DNA from: Metabacillus lacus
Lineage (GTDB): Bacteria > Bacillota > Bacilli > Bacillales > Bacillaceae
Reading direction: 5' to 3'
DNA: 64,000 nt
NCBI RefSeq assembly: GCF_009674805.1
Contig: NZ_WKKI01000003.1
Location: 162,149 to 226,148, forward strand
A program made the translations under genes and the position numbers. Under the pieces are notes generated by a model. That model ran no database searches. It saw only the letters and a program-made list of their open reading frames with translations, and had not been told where the DNA came from. The first letter of the stretch is position 1. Every line of letters begins with the position of its first letter. Positions 42,615 to 52,335 of the stretch are shown piece after piece.

Positions 42615-43642
42615 TGAATGAATCTATCAATCTCATTATGGCAGGCAGGACGAAAAGACTCCGCCGTTACTATCTCGTCACCTCACTTCTTGCCAGCATT
42701 GCCATTGCCCTTTGCTGCACGATGCTTATGCTCGGAAACACAATATATCCCGCTTCTGATGTGATAAGCGTTCTGCTGGGTGAGAAAATAAAAGGCGCAT
42801 CCTTTGCAGTGGGGACAATCCGGTTTCCGAGGATGGTCGCAGGTGTTTTAGCCGGGTTTGCTTTTGGTGCTGCCGGCTATGTGTTTCAAACAATGCTGCG
42901 CAATCCCCTGGCCAATCCAAATGTGATCGGCATAACAGCCGGGTCAAGTGCAGCAGCTGTTTTTTGCATCATCGTCCTTCAAGCAAGCAATGCCTTTGTA
43001 TCTATCGCTTCTATCATCGGCGGACTCTTAACTGTCATACTTATTTTTTTATTATCAAAAGGCACGTCTTTTTCAATAGGAAGGCTGATTCTCATTGGAA
43101 TCGGCATTCAGGCTATGCTGAATGCTGTGATTTCCTACCTTCTTCTGATTGGCCGGCAGAATGATATTCCTGCTGCCATGAGGTGGCTGAGCGGCAGTCT
43201 GAATGGGGCAAAACTCGATGATTTGTATCCTCTTATGCTGACAGTACTGATCTTTGCACCCATTCTTATCCTGTTTGGAAAACAACTGGATATGTTAGAG
43301 CTTGGAGAGCAGGCAGCAACGTCACTTGGTGTTGATACAAACAGAACACGTCTTGTCCTCATTATCAGTTCAGTACTTATGATCGCGTTAGCCACTGCTG
43401 CAACAGGTCCTATTGCATTTGTGGCATTTCTTTCCGGACCTATCGCAAAAAGATTAGCCGGTGCTGGTTTTTCCGGCATCATCCCTGCAGGTCTTGTAGG
43501 CATTATCTTAGTTTTGGCATCAGACCTGCTGGGACAGTTTGCATTTACAGTTAGATATCCCGCAGGAGTCATTACAGGCATTCTCGGAGCACCATACCTG
43601 ATTTACTTGCTCATCTCAATGAATCGGAAGGGAGATTTATAA
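42611..43642 (+). CDS. Iron-siderophore ABC transporter permease 2 (FecCD family)
   Basis: 343 residues; start ATG 42611 overlaps the stop of permease 1 (a second ATG follows at once). About ten membrane helices with RFPRMVAGVLAGFAFGAAGYV, MLRNPLANPNVIGITAGSSA and GPIAFVAFLSGPIAKRL. Longer in-frame starts lie within permease 1 and have no site. Confidence 0.92.
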   Translation: MMNESINLIMAGRTKRLRRYYLVTSLLASIAIALCCTMLMLGNTIYPASDVISVLLGEKIKGASFAVGTIRFPRMVAGVLAGFAFGAAGYVFQTMLRNPLANPNVIGITAGSSAAAVFCIIVLQASNAFVSIASIIGGLLTVILIFLLSKGTSFSIGRLILIGIGIQAMLNAVISYLLLIGRQNDIPAAMRWLSGSLNGAKLDDLYPLMLTVLIFAPILILFGKQLDMLELGEQAATSLGVDTNRTRLVLIISSVLMIALATAATGPIAFVAFLSGPIAKRLAGAGFSGIIPAGLVGIILVLASDLLGQFAFTVRYPAGVITGILGAPYLIYLLISMNRKGDL

Positions 43643-44460
43643 TGAGACCATCACATGCTTTTCAAGCTGAAGGAATTTCTGCGGGTTATGATCATAAAAC
43701 CATTTTGCAGGATGTGAGTATTTCTATTCCAAGCAACAAAATCAGCATTATTATTGGAGCCAATGGCTGCGGGAAATCTACCCTGCTGAAAACGATGGCC
43801 AGACTGATCAAACCAGCATCCGGAAAAGTAACCCTGGGAGGGAAATCCATACATAAAATTCCGCCCAAACAGCTGGCGCGCGTATTGGGTCTTCTCCCTC
43901 AGTCACCTATCATTCCTGAAGGGATAACGGTTGCGGATTTAGTTGGACGGGGAAGATATCCTCATCAATCTTTTCTCAAAGGCTGGACAAAAAAGGATTA
44001 CGAAGCGGTTGCTGAAGCAATGGATTTGATGAAAATTACTGAATTTGCTGACCGACATATTGATGAGCTTTCTGGCGGCCAAAGGCAGCGAGTATGGATT
44101 GCGATGGCCCTGGCACAGCAAACAGACATCCTCTTTCTGGACGAACCGACAACCTACTTGGATATCACATATCAAGTTGAAATTCTGGATCTCCTGACGG
44201 ATCTTAACCGGAAAATTGGCACGACCATTGTGATGGTTCTTCATGATATCAACCTGTCTGCCCGCTATGCTGATCACATCTTTGCTTTACATGAAGGAAA
44301 GCTTATAAAAGAAGGCCCGCCATCACAGGTGATTACAAGCTCATTGATAGAAGACATTTTTGGGCTTCACTGCACTGTCATAAATGACCCTGTTTCAGGC
44401 TCTCCTTATATGGTGCCGATCGGGCGATATCATAATAAATTAAGAGTATATTCTAACTGA
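43642..44460 (+). CDS. Iron-siderophore ABC transporter ATPase (FecE family)
   Basis: 272 residues. Walker A GANGCGKST (about 36-44), Q-loop LGLLPQSP, signature ELSGGQRQRVWIAMALAQQ, Walker B DILFLDEPTTYLD and H-loop VLHDINL. TAATG overlap with permease 2. Last gene of the operon, followed by a strong terminator. Confidence 0.93.
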   Translation: MRPSHAFQAEGISAGYDHKTILQDVSISIPSNKISIIIGANGCGKSTLLKTMARLIKPASGKVTLGGKSIHKIPPKQLARVLGLLPQSPIIPEGITVADLVGRGRYPHQSFLKGWTKKDYEAVAEAMDLMKITEFADRHIDELSGGQRQRVWIAMALAQQTDILFLDEPTTYLDITYQVEILDLLTDLNRKIGTTIVMVLHDINLSARYADHIFALHEGKLIKEGPPSQVITSSLIEDIFGLHCTVINDPVSGSPYMVPIGRYHNKLRVYSN

Positions 44461-44475
44461 CGTTAGATGCTTAGG

Positions 44476-44506
44476 CCGCGGATAATCCCATCCGCGGTCT
44501 TTTTTC
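44476..44506 (+). terminator. Terminator of the iron uptake operon
   Basis: CCGCGGAT-AATCCC-ATCCGCGG followed by TCTTTTTT. Confidence 0.9.
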
Positions 44507-44532
44507 GGGTAAGAAATAATGGTAAAAGTTGG

Positions 44533-44588
44533 TTGACAAAGGAGTTAGCTTCATGGTATATTAACACCGTTAATGTTAACGGTGTTAA
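44533..44588 (+). promoter_or_regulatory. Promoter and palindromic operator of the TetR gene
   Basis: TTGACA (44533) and TATATT (44557) are 18 bases apart. TTAACACCGTTAA and its exact reverse complement TTAACGGTGTTAA flank TG at 44561-44588, overlapping the -10: a textbook TetR operator for self-repression. Confidence 0.85.
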
Positions 44589-44620
44589 TATAATGTTTTT
44601 AATAAAAAGGACATGATAAA

Positions 44621-45214
44621 ATGAACAGTAAAAGAAGAAACTTGACCAAAGAAGATATTATATCAGCCACTACTGAGCTTTTTTTATCAGAAGGATACAG
44701 CCACGTCTCTATGAGGAAGATTGCAGCAAAAATAGGCTGCTCCTCCACAAACTTGTATAACCATTTTCAAAACAAAGAAGAGATACTGGAATATTTGCTG
44801 AAGGATGGATATGCCCTCTTTTTAGAGACTTTGGAGCAGTCTGTCAAAAAGCACTCACATTCTGACCCTCTTGTACAACTAAAGACACTAATGTCTTCTT
44901 ACATACAATTCGGCTTGCAGCATCCCGGCTACTACCGCCTTATGTTTATTCACAACATCGAGGGTGCCTCTCAAATAGATACCCAGGAGGAAACCGATAT
45001 GCTAAAAGGTTTTTCACTTCTCCTCGCACTTGCTGAACAAGCTGCAAAAGAAAAGCGGATTACACATGAAAATCCGCATATTGTCGCTCAGTCACTATGG
45101 GCTTCCATGCATGGATTAACCTCTTTGTTTCTCACCTTTCCCAACCTGGATTGGGGCGATCGTGACGCGCTGATTTCCACGCATATTGATACTTTTATAA
45201 AAGGATTTACCTAA
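44621..45214 (+). CDS. TetR-family transcriptional regulator
   Basis: 197 residues. Helix-turn-helix at about 25-50: SMRKIAAKIGCSSTNLYNHFQNKEEIL. The C-terminal ligand domain begins near residue 80 (YIQFGLQHPGYYRLMFIHN, a TetR_C_33-like pattern). Downstream lies a CPBP-type membrane protein, 26 bases away, presumably controlled with it. Ligand unknown. Confidence 0.9.
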   Translation: MNSKRRNLTKEDIISATTELFLSEGYSHVSMRKIAAKIGCSSTNLYNHFQNKEEILEYLLKDGYALFLETLEQSVKKHSHSDPLVQLKTLMSSYIQFGLQHPGYYRLMFIHNIEGASQIDTQEETDMLKGFSLLLALAEQAAKEKRITHENPHIVAQSLWASMHGLTSLFLTFPNLDWGDRDALISTHIDTFIKGFT

Positions 45215-45240
45215 ACATTATTTAAAATGGAGGAATGTTT

Positions 45241-46061
45241 ATGCTGCGAAAGGCAGGGTTGATTTTTCTGATTTTCAGTGTGTTATGGCCAGTGAGTTTT
45301 TTGCCTTGGGCCCACACTTATATCGCTCCGGGGTTCCCTTATTCAGAGCTGATCTGGCTTCTTGTTGCTTTACTATCATTAGGAATCATGTATGTACTGC
45401 TAAATTGGTCTAATACCAGAGACCTTACAAATGTCACCTTAATTCAACGAAATTGCATTTTCATATTATCTCTGCGTTTTTTCTCGGCTTTGGCGGTTAT
45501 TCTTTTGCGTTTCTTATGATGTGGGTAACCGGTCGCTTTACAATAAGCGGAATAAAAGACTTTTCTGATTCTCTTCCAATCATTTTTATGGTCCTCATTT
45601 ATACACTCTACATAGCTGTTTCTGAAGAGCTTATCTTCAGGGGGTTCGTTTTAAGCAGTATGAGAAAGCTCTACAGTCTGCCTGCTGCCATTATTATTTC
45701 TAATTTGCTATTCATACTCTATCATTTGCCCAAGCTGAATCACTTGCTGCATTCCCCCTATGCCCTTCACCTGCTTGCGGCGGGACTTCTATACACATTC
45801 GCTTACTTGGCATTCAACTCTATCTGGGTCAGCATAGGACTGCACTGGGGCTCGAACATGGCTGTATTCTCACTGCTCGACAACACATATCCCTTTTACC
45901 AGCTCGGTTATGAAACCAGGCTGCTCAACCTGGAGCCCTATCAGCTATCCATGCCGGGGTGGCTGAACCTTTACAGCTATATGTCGCTTCTGGGGCACCT
46001 CCTGGTCTTTGTGCTGCTGCTGCGGGACAGAGGGACGGGTACCTTGTCCCACCGGCTATAG
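45241..46061 (+). pseudogene. CPBP-family intramembrane protease, frameshifted
   Basis: Frame 1 (from ATG 45241, GGAGG upstream) gives about 70 sensible residues with two membrane helices and then ends at 45519 after a switch of sense. Frame 2 continues from about 45453 with IISAFFLGFGGYSFAFLMMW and the CPBP motifs EELIFRGF, FILYHLPK and HWGSN. A single missing base in the T-run near 45455-45460 would join them. A sequencing error is possible. The final codons (RDRGTGTLSHRL) come from a dispersed GGGAC repeat. Confidence 0.7.
46023..46055. repeat. Dispersed GGGAC palindrome, copy D
   Basis: CGGGACAGAGGGACGGGTAC followed by CTTGTCCCACCGG. It supplies the stop-proximal codons of the CPBP frame. 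Confidence 0.75.
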
Positions 46062-46360
46062 AACGGCACTGAGGAAATGCAATGTTCCTCTGCCTTCTGT
46101 GTTAACAAGCAGTTTCCGAGGATTTTATCATCTTCACGCCTAGTTATGATCTCAACAATGCCGGTGAACCCTTACCTGTTACTCTATCAATCTATCTACA
46201 GAACGTTTGCCAGTGTAGAGCAAAGCTCAAGCTTATTAGATGGCAAAGCTCACTTCAACGCAAAAACCCCCTGCATGTGGTTCCTTTCGATCGTTAAGAT
46301 CACAATGGCAACCAATTGCACAGGAGGTTTTTTGTTTCAAGTTTCCATGTTACCCGCGGG

Positions 46361-46390
46361 CTGGGACGCGGTACCCGTCCCCGCGTCCCT
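46361..46390. repeat. Dispersed GGGAC palindrome, copy E
   Basis: CTGGGACGCGGTACC followed by CGTCCCCGCGTCCCT; abuts the xylosidase stop codon. Confidence 0.75.
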
Positions 46391-47994
46391 TAAACAGGCT
46401 TATACACAAAGTAGTCAAAGTCAGCCGGCAGGCTTTGCCCTGAGGTGTCCTGACATTGCATTCCTACGAATGCCCCCGTAAAGAAGCCCCCGCCCCGCAC
46501 GTAGTCATCTGACAGTTTATAAGATTGGAAGGTTACAGGGATTTCTACCCACTTGTCTTCACCGAAAGAGTAGGAGTATTGATAAGTATCTGTTTTCACT
46601 TCAACACGAAGGTACACATACTCTGCATCTTCTGGAATGATAATTTCATTTCCAAGGAGCGGCTGTCCAAATGTAAAGTTATCACACGTCATCAGCTCTA
46701 GTATTCTTCCTTTTTCTTCGTTCCAGGAAATTTGAAGTGACGTCCAGTTTTCAGTGTTATAGTAATTAACAAGACCTGCAGATTGCTGGAACGTATCTGG
46801 ATTGAATTTCAGCTTTGTTTCTGCGGTAAATTCAAAATGCTGCCAGCGCCTTGCAACATGTGCCTGTGTAAATTTTGAGGTGAGCGACTCTTTCCCATAT
46901 AAGCGCAAATGCCCAGGGTTATCTGTCAGTGACATAATATTCTCACCCAAAGGAATACGCAGCGTTTGAAAATCCAGCCCTAATACATTGTGATCAAAAT
47001 CGTCCTTCTCAGGATTCTTCTCCCAAGTTACTTCAGGAATGTTCGGACCTTCAACCTCAAGTGAAGGCTGATTTCCGCCTACTACATAAGGCCAGTCTTC
47101 TTTCCATTCTAAACGCTGAATGGCTGTTTCCCTTCCTAATGGACAGTATCCGCGAGGATCCAGCAGCGCTTGTCCCTCACGAGAGAGCGGGCGTCCAGTT
47201 AAGTGAACAAGAAACCATTCGTCCGTATGAGTTTGAACAATAGAAGCATGTCCAGCCTTTTGCAGCGGATTCCGCGGATACGGGAATGATGTAATCAACG
47301 GGTTTTCCGGATGAACTTCATAAGGACCGTTGATGTTTTTGGAACGGGCAATCGTTGCCTGATGATCAAACCTCGTACCGCCTTCTGCCGTTAACAGATA
47401 GTAATAGCCATTCCATTTATAAAGATGAGGAGCCTCTGTCAGTTTGACGTCAGTTCCTTTAAAAATAATTTCCTGCTTGCCAACCAGCTTTTTCTCTTGT
47501 GCACTGTACTCTTGAAGGACAATACCATAAAAACTATGGCTGCCGACACGATGGTCCCAGCACATGTTAACTAAGTATTTTTTGCCATCTTCGTCATGAA
47601 ATAAAGATGGATCAAAGCCTGAGCTGTTTAAGTAAACCGGATCAGACCATTCACCGTCAATTGTGTCACAAGTAGCAAGATAGTTATGGCCGTCTTTCCA
47701 GTTGCCGTCAGTAACTTTTATATCGGAATATATTAAGTGAAATTTATCATCGCTGTAAGACAATTGAGGAGCCCATACACCGCCGGAATCCGGGTTGCCT
47801 ATCATATTGAGCTGACTTAAACGATCAATCGGCCGGGAAACAAGCTGCCAATTTTTCAAATCCTTTGAATGGTAGATTCCAACACCCGGGAACCATTCAA
47901 AAGTAGAAACCGCAATATAGTAATCTTCCCCTACACGACAAATGCTTGGATCAGGATTAAAACCAGTTAAAATTGGATTTTTTATAGTTGCCAT
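46390..47994 (-). CDS. xynB: Glycoside hydrolase family 43 beta-xylosidase
   Basis: 534 residues, the length of Bacillus XynB. The five-bladed propeller (1-320) starts [15 protein letters not shown] with the catalytic base Asp in NPDPS; the pKa-modulating Asp is in WKDG or FDPSLF, and the general acid Glu in [10 protein letters not shown]. The C-terminal beta-sandwich (about 330-534) closes the active site. It cleaves xylobiose and arabinofuranosyl-type substrates in the cytoplasm; no signal peptide. RBS GAGAGGAGTATTCTA before ATG. Next to an AraC regulator. Confidence 0.93.
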   Translation of the reverse strand: MATIKNPILTGFNPDPSICRVGEDYYIAVSTFEWFPGVGIYHSKDLKNWQLVSRPIDRLSQLNMIGNPDSGGVWAPQLSYSDDKFHLIYSDIKVTDGNWKDGHNYLATCDTIDGEWSDPVYLNSSGFDPSLFHDEDGKKYLVNMCWDHRVGSHSFYGIVLQEYSAQEKKLVGKQEIIFKGTDVKLTEAPHLYKWNGYYYLLTAEGGTRFDHQATIARSKNINGPYEVHPENPLITSFPYPRNPLQKAGHASIVQTHTDEWFLVHLTGRPLSREGQALLDPRGYCPLGRETAIQRLEWKEDWPYVVGGNQPSLEVEGPNIPEVTWEKNPEKDDFDHNVLGLDFQTLRIPLGENIMSLTDNPGHLRLYGKESLTSKFTQAHVARRWQHFEFTAETKLKFNPDTFQQSAGLVNYYNTENWTSLQISWNEEKGRILELMTCDNFTFGQPLLGNEIIIPEDAEYVYLRVEVKTDTYQYSYSFGEDKWVEIPVTFQSYKLSDDYVRGGGFFTGAFVGMQCQDTSGQSLPADFDYFVYKPV

Positions 47995-48129
47995 TAGAAT
48001 ACTCCTCTCGTTTTCTAATTGTTCATAGGAAGCGCAGAAAACTGCTTATCCCTATAATCACTGCTATTCTTCTTTTCAGGTTCAATGTATCAAAAAAAGA
48101 ATGAGCAAGGCAATGTACCATCTTACCTT

Positions 48130-49092
48130 TTACATGTCCAAATCGGGAATGAATGCACCCTCCCTCGTCTGGGATTGATGAGTACGATATGTACCGGGCG
48201 ACATGCCCGTCCAGCGCTTGAATTGCCTGCTGAAATGAGAGGAATCATGATACCCCATAACAAATGCAATCTGCTCTATAGTGTACACATCCTGAATCAG
48301 GAGAGATTTGGCTTCGTTCAATTTCCGGAACGTCACATATTGCCTTGGCGACATATGGTACACCTTTTTAAACACCTTCTGACAGTAGGACAGACTGATA
48401 TTAAGTTGTTCCGCAATTTCTTCAATGCGAACCACATGGCTTTCTCCGCTTTTTGGGTTGCTTGGTTTTTTTAGAGCTGTATCAATTTCTTGGGCAATAC
48501 AATGTGCCGTTGAAACAACATGCTGTGACACATCGCTCTTCTGCTCCTTTTCCAGGCTCGTCATCATCGTACCAATCAGTTCAAACATGGTTGAATGAAT
48601 CATCATTTTGTCCATAAAGCTAAAAGATGTCCGAAGAGAATAATCCATGAGCCTGTTGAGATAAGGATGCACGGAACGATTAAGAAGCGAATCGGCCGGA
48701 TAGTAAGATTCTGTAGATTCCTTTAAAAATGGCAGCAGTATTTTATCGTCGAGTTTAAAATGCATGCAAAAATAAGTAAAGCCTCCCCCATGATTTGCCG
48801 CATTGGAGCTATGATGAAGCTCTCCGGGACGGATGAAAACGAGATCCCCCTCGTTCATCTGAAAAGTTTGGTTTCTCACTGAAAACAGCTGCGTCCCTTT
48901 TGTAACATAATTAAGCTCATAAAGAGGATGTTCGTGACTGGGAAAGTACCATGAATCCTTTGTTTTTCTCACATGCATGCTGTGCAATTCATACTCTACC
49001 TTCATATCAGGAAACATAAATTCTGTATCCGTATAAGGATGGGTGACATCCCTTGGATCCTCGAAGTTTTTATCAGCATAATGAATTTCCAT
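48130..49092 (-). CDS. AraC-family transcriptional regulator
   Basis: About 320 residues. N-terminal cupin-like sensor (about 40-115: SHEHPLYELNYVTKGTQLF, EGDLVFIRPGELHH) and a C-terminal double helix-turn-helix (about 220-315) with AEQLNISLSYCQKVFKKVY and QIAFVMGYHDSSHFSRQFKRW. The start is set at ATG 49092. It lies upstream of xynB in the same direction and probably responds to a xylan sugar; that is inference from position. Confidence 0.85.
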   Translation of the reverse strand: MEIHYADKNFEDPRDVTHPYTDTEFMFPDMKVEYELHSMHVRKTKDSWYFPSHEHPLYELNYVTKGTQLFSVRNQTFQMNEGDLVFIRPGELHHSSNAANHGGGFTYFCMHFKLDDKILLPFLKESTESYYPADSLLNRSVHPYLNRLMDYSLRTSFSFMDKMMIHSTMFELIGTMMTSLEKEQKSDVSQHVVSTAHCIAQEIDTALKKPSNPKSGESHVVRIEEIAEQLNISLSYCQKVFKKVYHMSPRQYVTFRKLNEAKSLLIQDVYTIEQIAFVMGYHDSSHFSRQFKRWTGMSPGTYRTHQSQTREGAFIPDLDM

Positions 49093-49389
49093 TGTAATCA
49101 ACACCTTTTGTCTAAGCTTCCTTTTCCAATGCCCCTCTTTGGTCGGACGATTCTGTAATTTTGGGAATAAATATTCGAAATTGTTTCACCGCATTAGGGT
49201 AATTTCTGTTGCTGCGTTCAGCTCTGGCAACAGTTAAAAAATAATGTAACTGCAGCAGCTGTATAGTTCCCATCCTTATGACTCAGAATACATATAGTTA
49301 ATTCTTTATGTATATTGTATCGATTTCCACAATTGATTACGATAATTATATGTCGTTCAAAAATTTGTCATACAAAGGGAGTGATCACG

Positions 49390-50478
49390 ATGAAAATCAC
49401 AGCAGCTGTCACCAATGGACAGGGTCAGGATTTTGTTCTTGAAGAAGTGGAACTAGAAGCACCAAAAGCAAATGAAGTGCTGGTGAAAATTGTTGCCACA
49501 GGTGTCTGCCATACAGATGCAGTCGCACGCGATGCAGCAATCGCACCTCTGCCAGCAGTACTCGGCCACGAAGGTGCTGGAATTGTTGAGGAAGTGGGCA
49601 CAGGGGTCACACGGCTGGAAAAAGGCGACCATGTTGTTCTATCTTTTGCACATTGCGGTTATTGTGACAATTGTCTAACAGGTCATCCTACCGTGTGTGA
49701 AACGTTTAATGACTTAAACTTTGGCGGCTTGAATGATGATGAGACTCATCGTTTATCTAAAGATGGACAGCCCCTTTCAACCTTCTTCGGCCAGTCTTCA
49801 TTCGGCACATATGCAGTTGCGCATGAACGAAATGTGGTCAAAGTGGATAAAGATGTAGATTTGGCTCTGCTGGGTCCACTGGGCTGCGGGGTGCAAACCG
49901 GCGCAGGCACTGTTTTAAATAGACTACAGCCTCAATTCGGCTCAACCATCGCCATTTATGGTGCTGGTGCTGTTGGGTTAAGTGCCATCATGGCTTCAAA
50001 AATTGCAGGCTGCAAAACCATTATAGCAGTGGATGTTCATGATTCACGCTTGGAGTTTGCGAAAGAACTTGGTGCGACACATACATTTAACGGAGCAAAA
50101 TCAGACGTTGTAAAAGAAATAAAAGAAGTAACTAACGGCGGTACCACATACGCAGTTGATACAACAGGTGTTCCTCCCGTTGTTCGTCAGTGCCTGCAGG
50201 CATTGCGTCCCCTCGGCGTTGCAGCAATCGTTGGTGTTACACCTGAGATGAACATTGATGTTCACAATGACTTAATGGCTGAAGGCAAAACCATGATGGG
50301 TGTCATTGAAGGAGACGCAGTACCAAACGTCTTTATCCCGCAATTGATTGAATACTACAAAGCAGGGCAGTTCCCCTTTGATAAATTAGTGAAGTTTTAT
50401 GAATTTGACCAAATTAATGAGGCATTTGAAGAATCAAAGGCAGGTAAAGCCATTAAACCGATATTGCGGATACAGTAA
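49390..50478 (+). CDS. Zinc-dependent aryl/benzyl-alcohol dehydrogenase-type MDR protein
   Basis: 362 residues from the ATG after AAAGGGAGTGATCACG. Catalytic zinc ligands Cys in TGVCHTD and His-Glu in GHEGAG; the structural zinc lobe has four cysteines (CGYCDNCLTGHPTVC). NAD-binding GAGAVGLSAIMAS with a downstream acidic VDVHD, indicating NAD+ preference. It resembles aryl-alcohol dehydrogenases (AdhB/XylB type). Single gene with a terminator. Confidence 0.87.
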   Translation: MKITAAVTNGQGQDFVLEEVELEAPKANEVLVKIVATGVCHTDAVARDAAIAPLPAVLGHEGAGIVEEVGTGVTRLEKGDHVVLSFAHCGYCDNCLTGHPTVCETFNDLNFGGLNDDETHRLSKDGQPLSTFFGQSSFGTYAVAHERNVVKVDKDVDLALLGPLGCGVQTGAGTVLNRLQPQFGSTIAIYGAGAVGLSAIMASKIAGCKTIIAVDVHDSRLEFAKELGATHTFNGAKSDVVKEIKEVTNGGTTYAVDTTGVPPVVRQCLQALRPLGVAAIVGVTPEMNIDVHNDLMAEGKTMMGVIEGDAVPNVFIPQLIEYYKAGQFPFDKLVKFYEFDQINEAFEESKAGKAIKPILRIQ

Positions 50479-50494
50479 GAAGTCAGGAGCAATC

Positions 50495-50533
50495 AAAAAA
50501 CCTGTACCTTCACATGAGAGGGTACAGGTTTTC
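50495..50533. terminator. Bidirectional terminator
   Basis: AAAAACCTGTACC and GGTACAGGTTTTC pair around a loop of about 12 bases, between the convergent alcohol dehydrogenase and Ter-module genes. Confidence 0.85.
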
Positions 50534-50566
50534 TTGCAGAATACATTTAAGAAAGTCCTAAAGAAA

Positions 50567-51175
50567 TTACTTTGAACCTGCTGTCCACTTCATTCCCCAG
50601 CCAAAAGCTTTGTCCAATTTTGCATGGCCATTGTAATATTCCACTAGCTTTTTCACACGAAATGTTTGATCATTTACATTTTCAATCATTGCAATGGCAC
50701 ACATTGTCAAACCGTTGCGGTGTTCGTCCATTTTTACAACAATATCTTCACCTGTATTATATTTCAACGTAATGACACCATCTACTTCAGACCAATTTGC
50801 TGCTCCTTCATAAATAAATGTATAAACTAATATTCGCTTTATTTCCGATATTTTGTTTCCATTAATTCTTAAGTTTTCCCCTCCAGCTGAAGAGCCTGTA
50901 CGATCGTCATGGTCAAGTTGAATGTATGGAAAACTGTTTAGGGAGCCAAATGCATTTCCAAGAGCTTGCACACAGCCTTTTTGGCCATTTTTAAATTCAT
51001 ATAAGCATCCTAAATCAAGGTCCATATTTTTATTGCCCTTAAATAAAGTGCTGAAAAAGCCGCCTGAGCTTTTTGGAGTTTGGTCCCAATTCAAATTGAC
51101 CACGATCTCTCCAATACTCTGATTATTAGATTTTGAAAGATTGATAGATTCGCCTTTTTTCTTTAATTCAATCAT
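50567..51175 (-). CDS. TerA-like tellurium-resistance domain protein
   Basis: 202 residues. TerD-fold blocks: a leading IELKKKGESINLSK, VVNLNWDQ, MDLDLGCLYEFKNG, QLDHDDRTGSSAGGENLRIN and RILVYTFIYEGAANWSEVDG, as in TerA/TerF-type proteins, with calcium-ligand Asp residues. ATG 51175 follows AAAGGGTGAATAGC. Last gene of the Ter cluster, 60 bases after telA. Confidence 0.82.
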   Translation of the reverse strand: MIELKKKGESINLSKSNNQSIGEIVVNLNWDQTPKSSGGFFSTLFKGNKNMDLDLGCLYEFKNGQKGCVQALGNAFGSLNSFPYIQLDHDDRTGSSAGGENLRINGNKISEIKRILVYTFIYEGAANWSEVDGVITLKYNTGEDIVVKMDEHRNGLTMCAIAMIENVNDQTFRVKKLVEYYNGHAKLDKAFGWGMKWTAGSK

Positions 51176-51235
51176 GCTATTCACCCTTTATGAAAATGTA
51201 TTTTTGTTACCTTATTTCTGAAAATGAAAATGATC

Positions 51236-52321
51236 TTAAGCTTGTTGTGAGATTTTCTTGATATTATCCTGCAGCTGTTCAATTCGCTTGATTCCATCTA
51301 CACGAATGCGTTTATTTTCTTCCTCAATCATTTTAGTTTCCTGCATTCCTTTTACAATCGTATTCCACGATTCTTCAATCGTTTCAATTTTAATACTAGG
51401 TCTGCCTGCAAGCTTTGCAATCTCCACACTTTGATTCGCAATATTTTTTGAATTGCGTATCAGCATTTCATTTGTACGCCGGTCCAACTCGCTCATTGAA
51501 TCAGCCACGAGTTTTTGGCGCTTGGCAGTCACAGCTTGAATCACACCATTCTTGAAGATAGGAATGGTAATAACAAAGGCAGAATTGATTTTACCTATTA
51601 GTTTGGTGTTTCCTCTTTGTAATAACCGTATTTGAGGGGCAGTTTGCAAGGCAACCATCCTGGCCATCTCTAAATCGTAAATGCGCTCTTCTAACAATTG
51701 AATTGCATTCTTTAAGGAATCCATTTCTAATTGCGCCATCTGGTCTCCGCTTGCAGCTTTCTGCTCATATGATGGAAGAGTATTGTTCAATTCCTGTAAT
51801 TTCAGTTCACCAGCCACTACATACTTTTCCAAAGACATATAGTAGTCAATATTATTTTCATACATCTCTTCAAGAGTTAGTGTGGTTCTTGACATTTCGT
51901 CCTTATATTTTGAAATTTCAACATGGACTTTTTCGATTTCTCCGCCCAATGTTTGATATTTGCCAAAGATTTTCTCGACCATATCATTACCTTTTTTGAA
52001 AATTTTACTGAACAGGCCGCCTTGCTTTTCTTCAAAATCTTTTTTATCAAATTTATCCATAATCTTTCCTAATTGTTTCAGCATTTGACCAGAGTCAGTG
52101 ACACTTGTGGAACCAATCATAGATAATATCCGATCAGAAAATTTAGAGATTTGAACGGCCGGTTCCTTCCCAAATTCTAATAAGGCCATTTGGTTTTTAA
52201 TATCTATTTGCTGAGAGAGACGGACTACTTCCGGATCTTGGCGAAGCTGTAGTCGAATTTCATTTGCCTTGGTTTCAGTTATTTCTTCATTGCTGCTTGC
52301 AGCTTGTAATTCAGTTGTCAT
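51236..52321 (-). CDS. telA: Toxic anion resistance protein TelA (YceH-like)
   Basis: 361 residues, cytoplasmic and mostly helical with coiled coils at about 60-160 and 290-360. Family blocks: DRILSMIGSTSVTDSGQMLK, VPVGYKTLGGE-like FGKYQTLGGEIEKV, and QTAPQIRLLQRGNTKLIGKI. ATG 52321 follows TTGGAGTGAAGAAC; the in-frame GTG three codons earlier overlaps that site. It accompanies TerD/TerC in stress islands; mechanism unclear. Confidence 0.9.
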   Translation of the reverse strand: MTTELQAASSNEEITETKANEIRLQLRQDPEVVRLSQQIDIKNQMALLEFGKEPAVQISKFSDRILSMIGSTSVTDSGQMLKQLGKIMDKFDKKDFEEKQGGLFSKIFKKGNDMVEKIFGKYQTLGGEIEKVHVEISKYKDEMSRTTLTLEEMYENNIDYYMSLEKYVVAGELKLQELNNTLPSYEQKAASGDQMAQLEMDSLKNAIQLLEERIYDLEMARMVALQTAPQIRLLQRGNTKLIGKINSAFVITIPIFKNGVIQAVTAKRQKLVADSMSELDRRTNEMLIRNSKNIANQSVEIAKLAGRPSIKIETIEESWNTIVKGMQETKMIEEENKRIRVDGIKRIEQLQDNIKKISQQA

Positions 52322-52335
52322 GTTCTTCACTCCAA

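Noticed and set aside
46077..46481. 134-codon plus-strand frame after the CPBP gene
   Set aside because: Runs through a terminator-like hairpin and repeat copy E into the antisense of xynB; no family and no good start.
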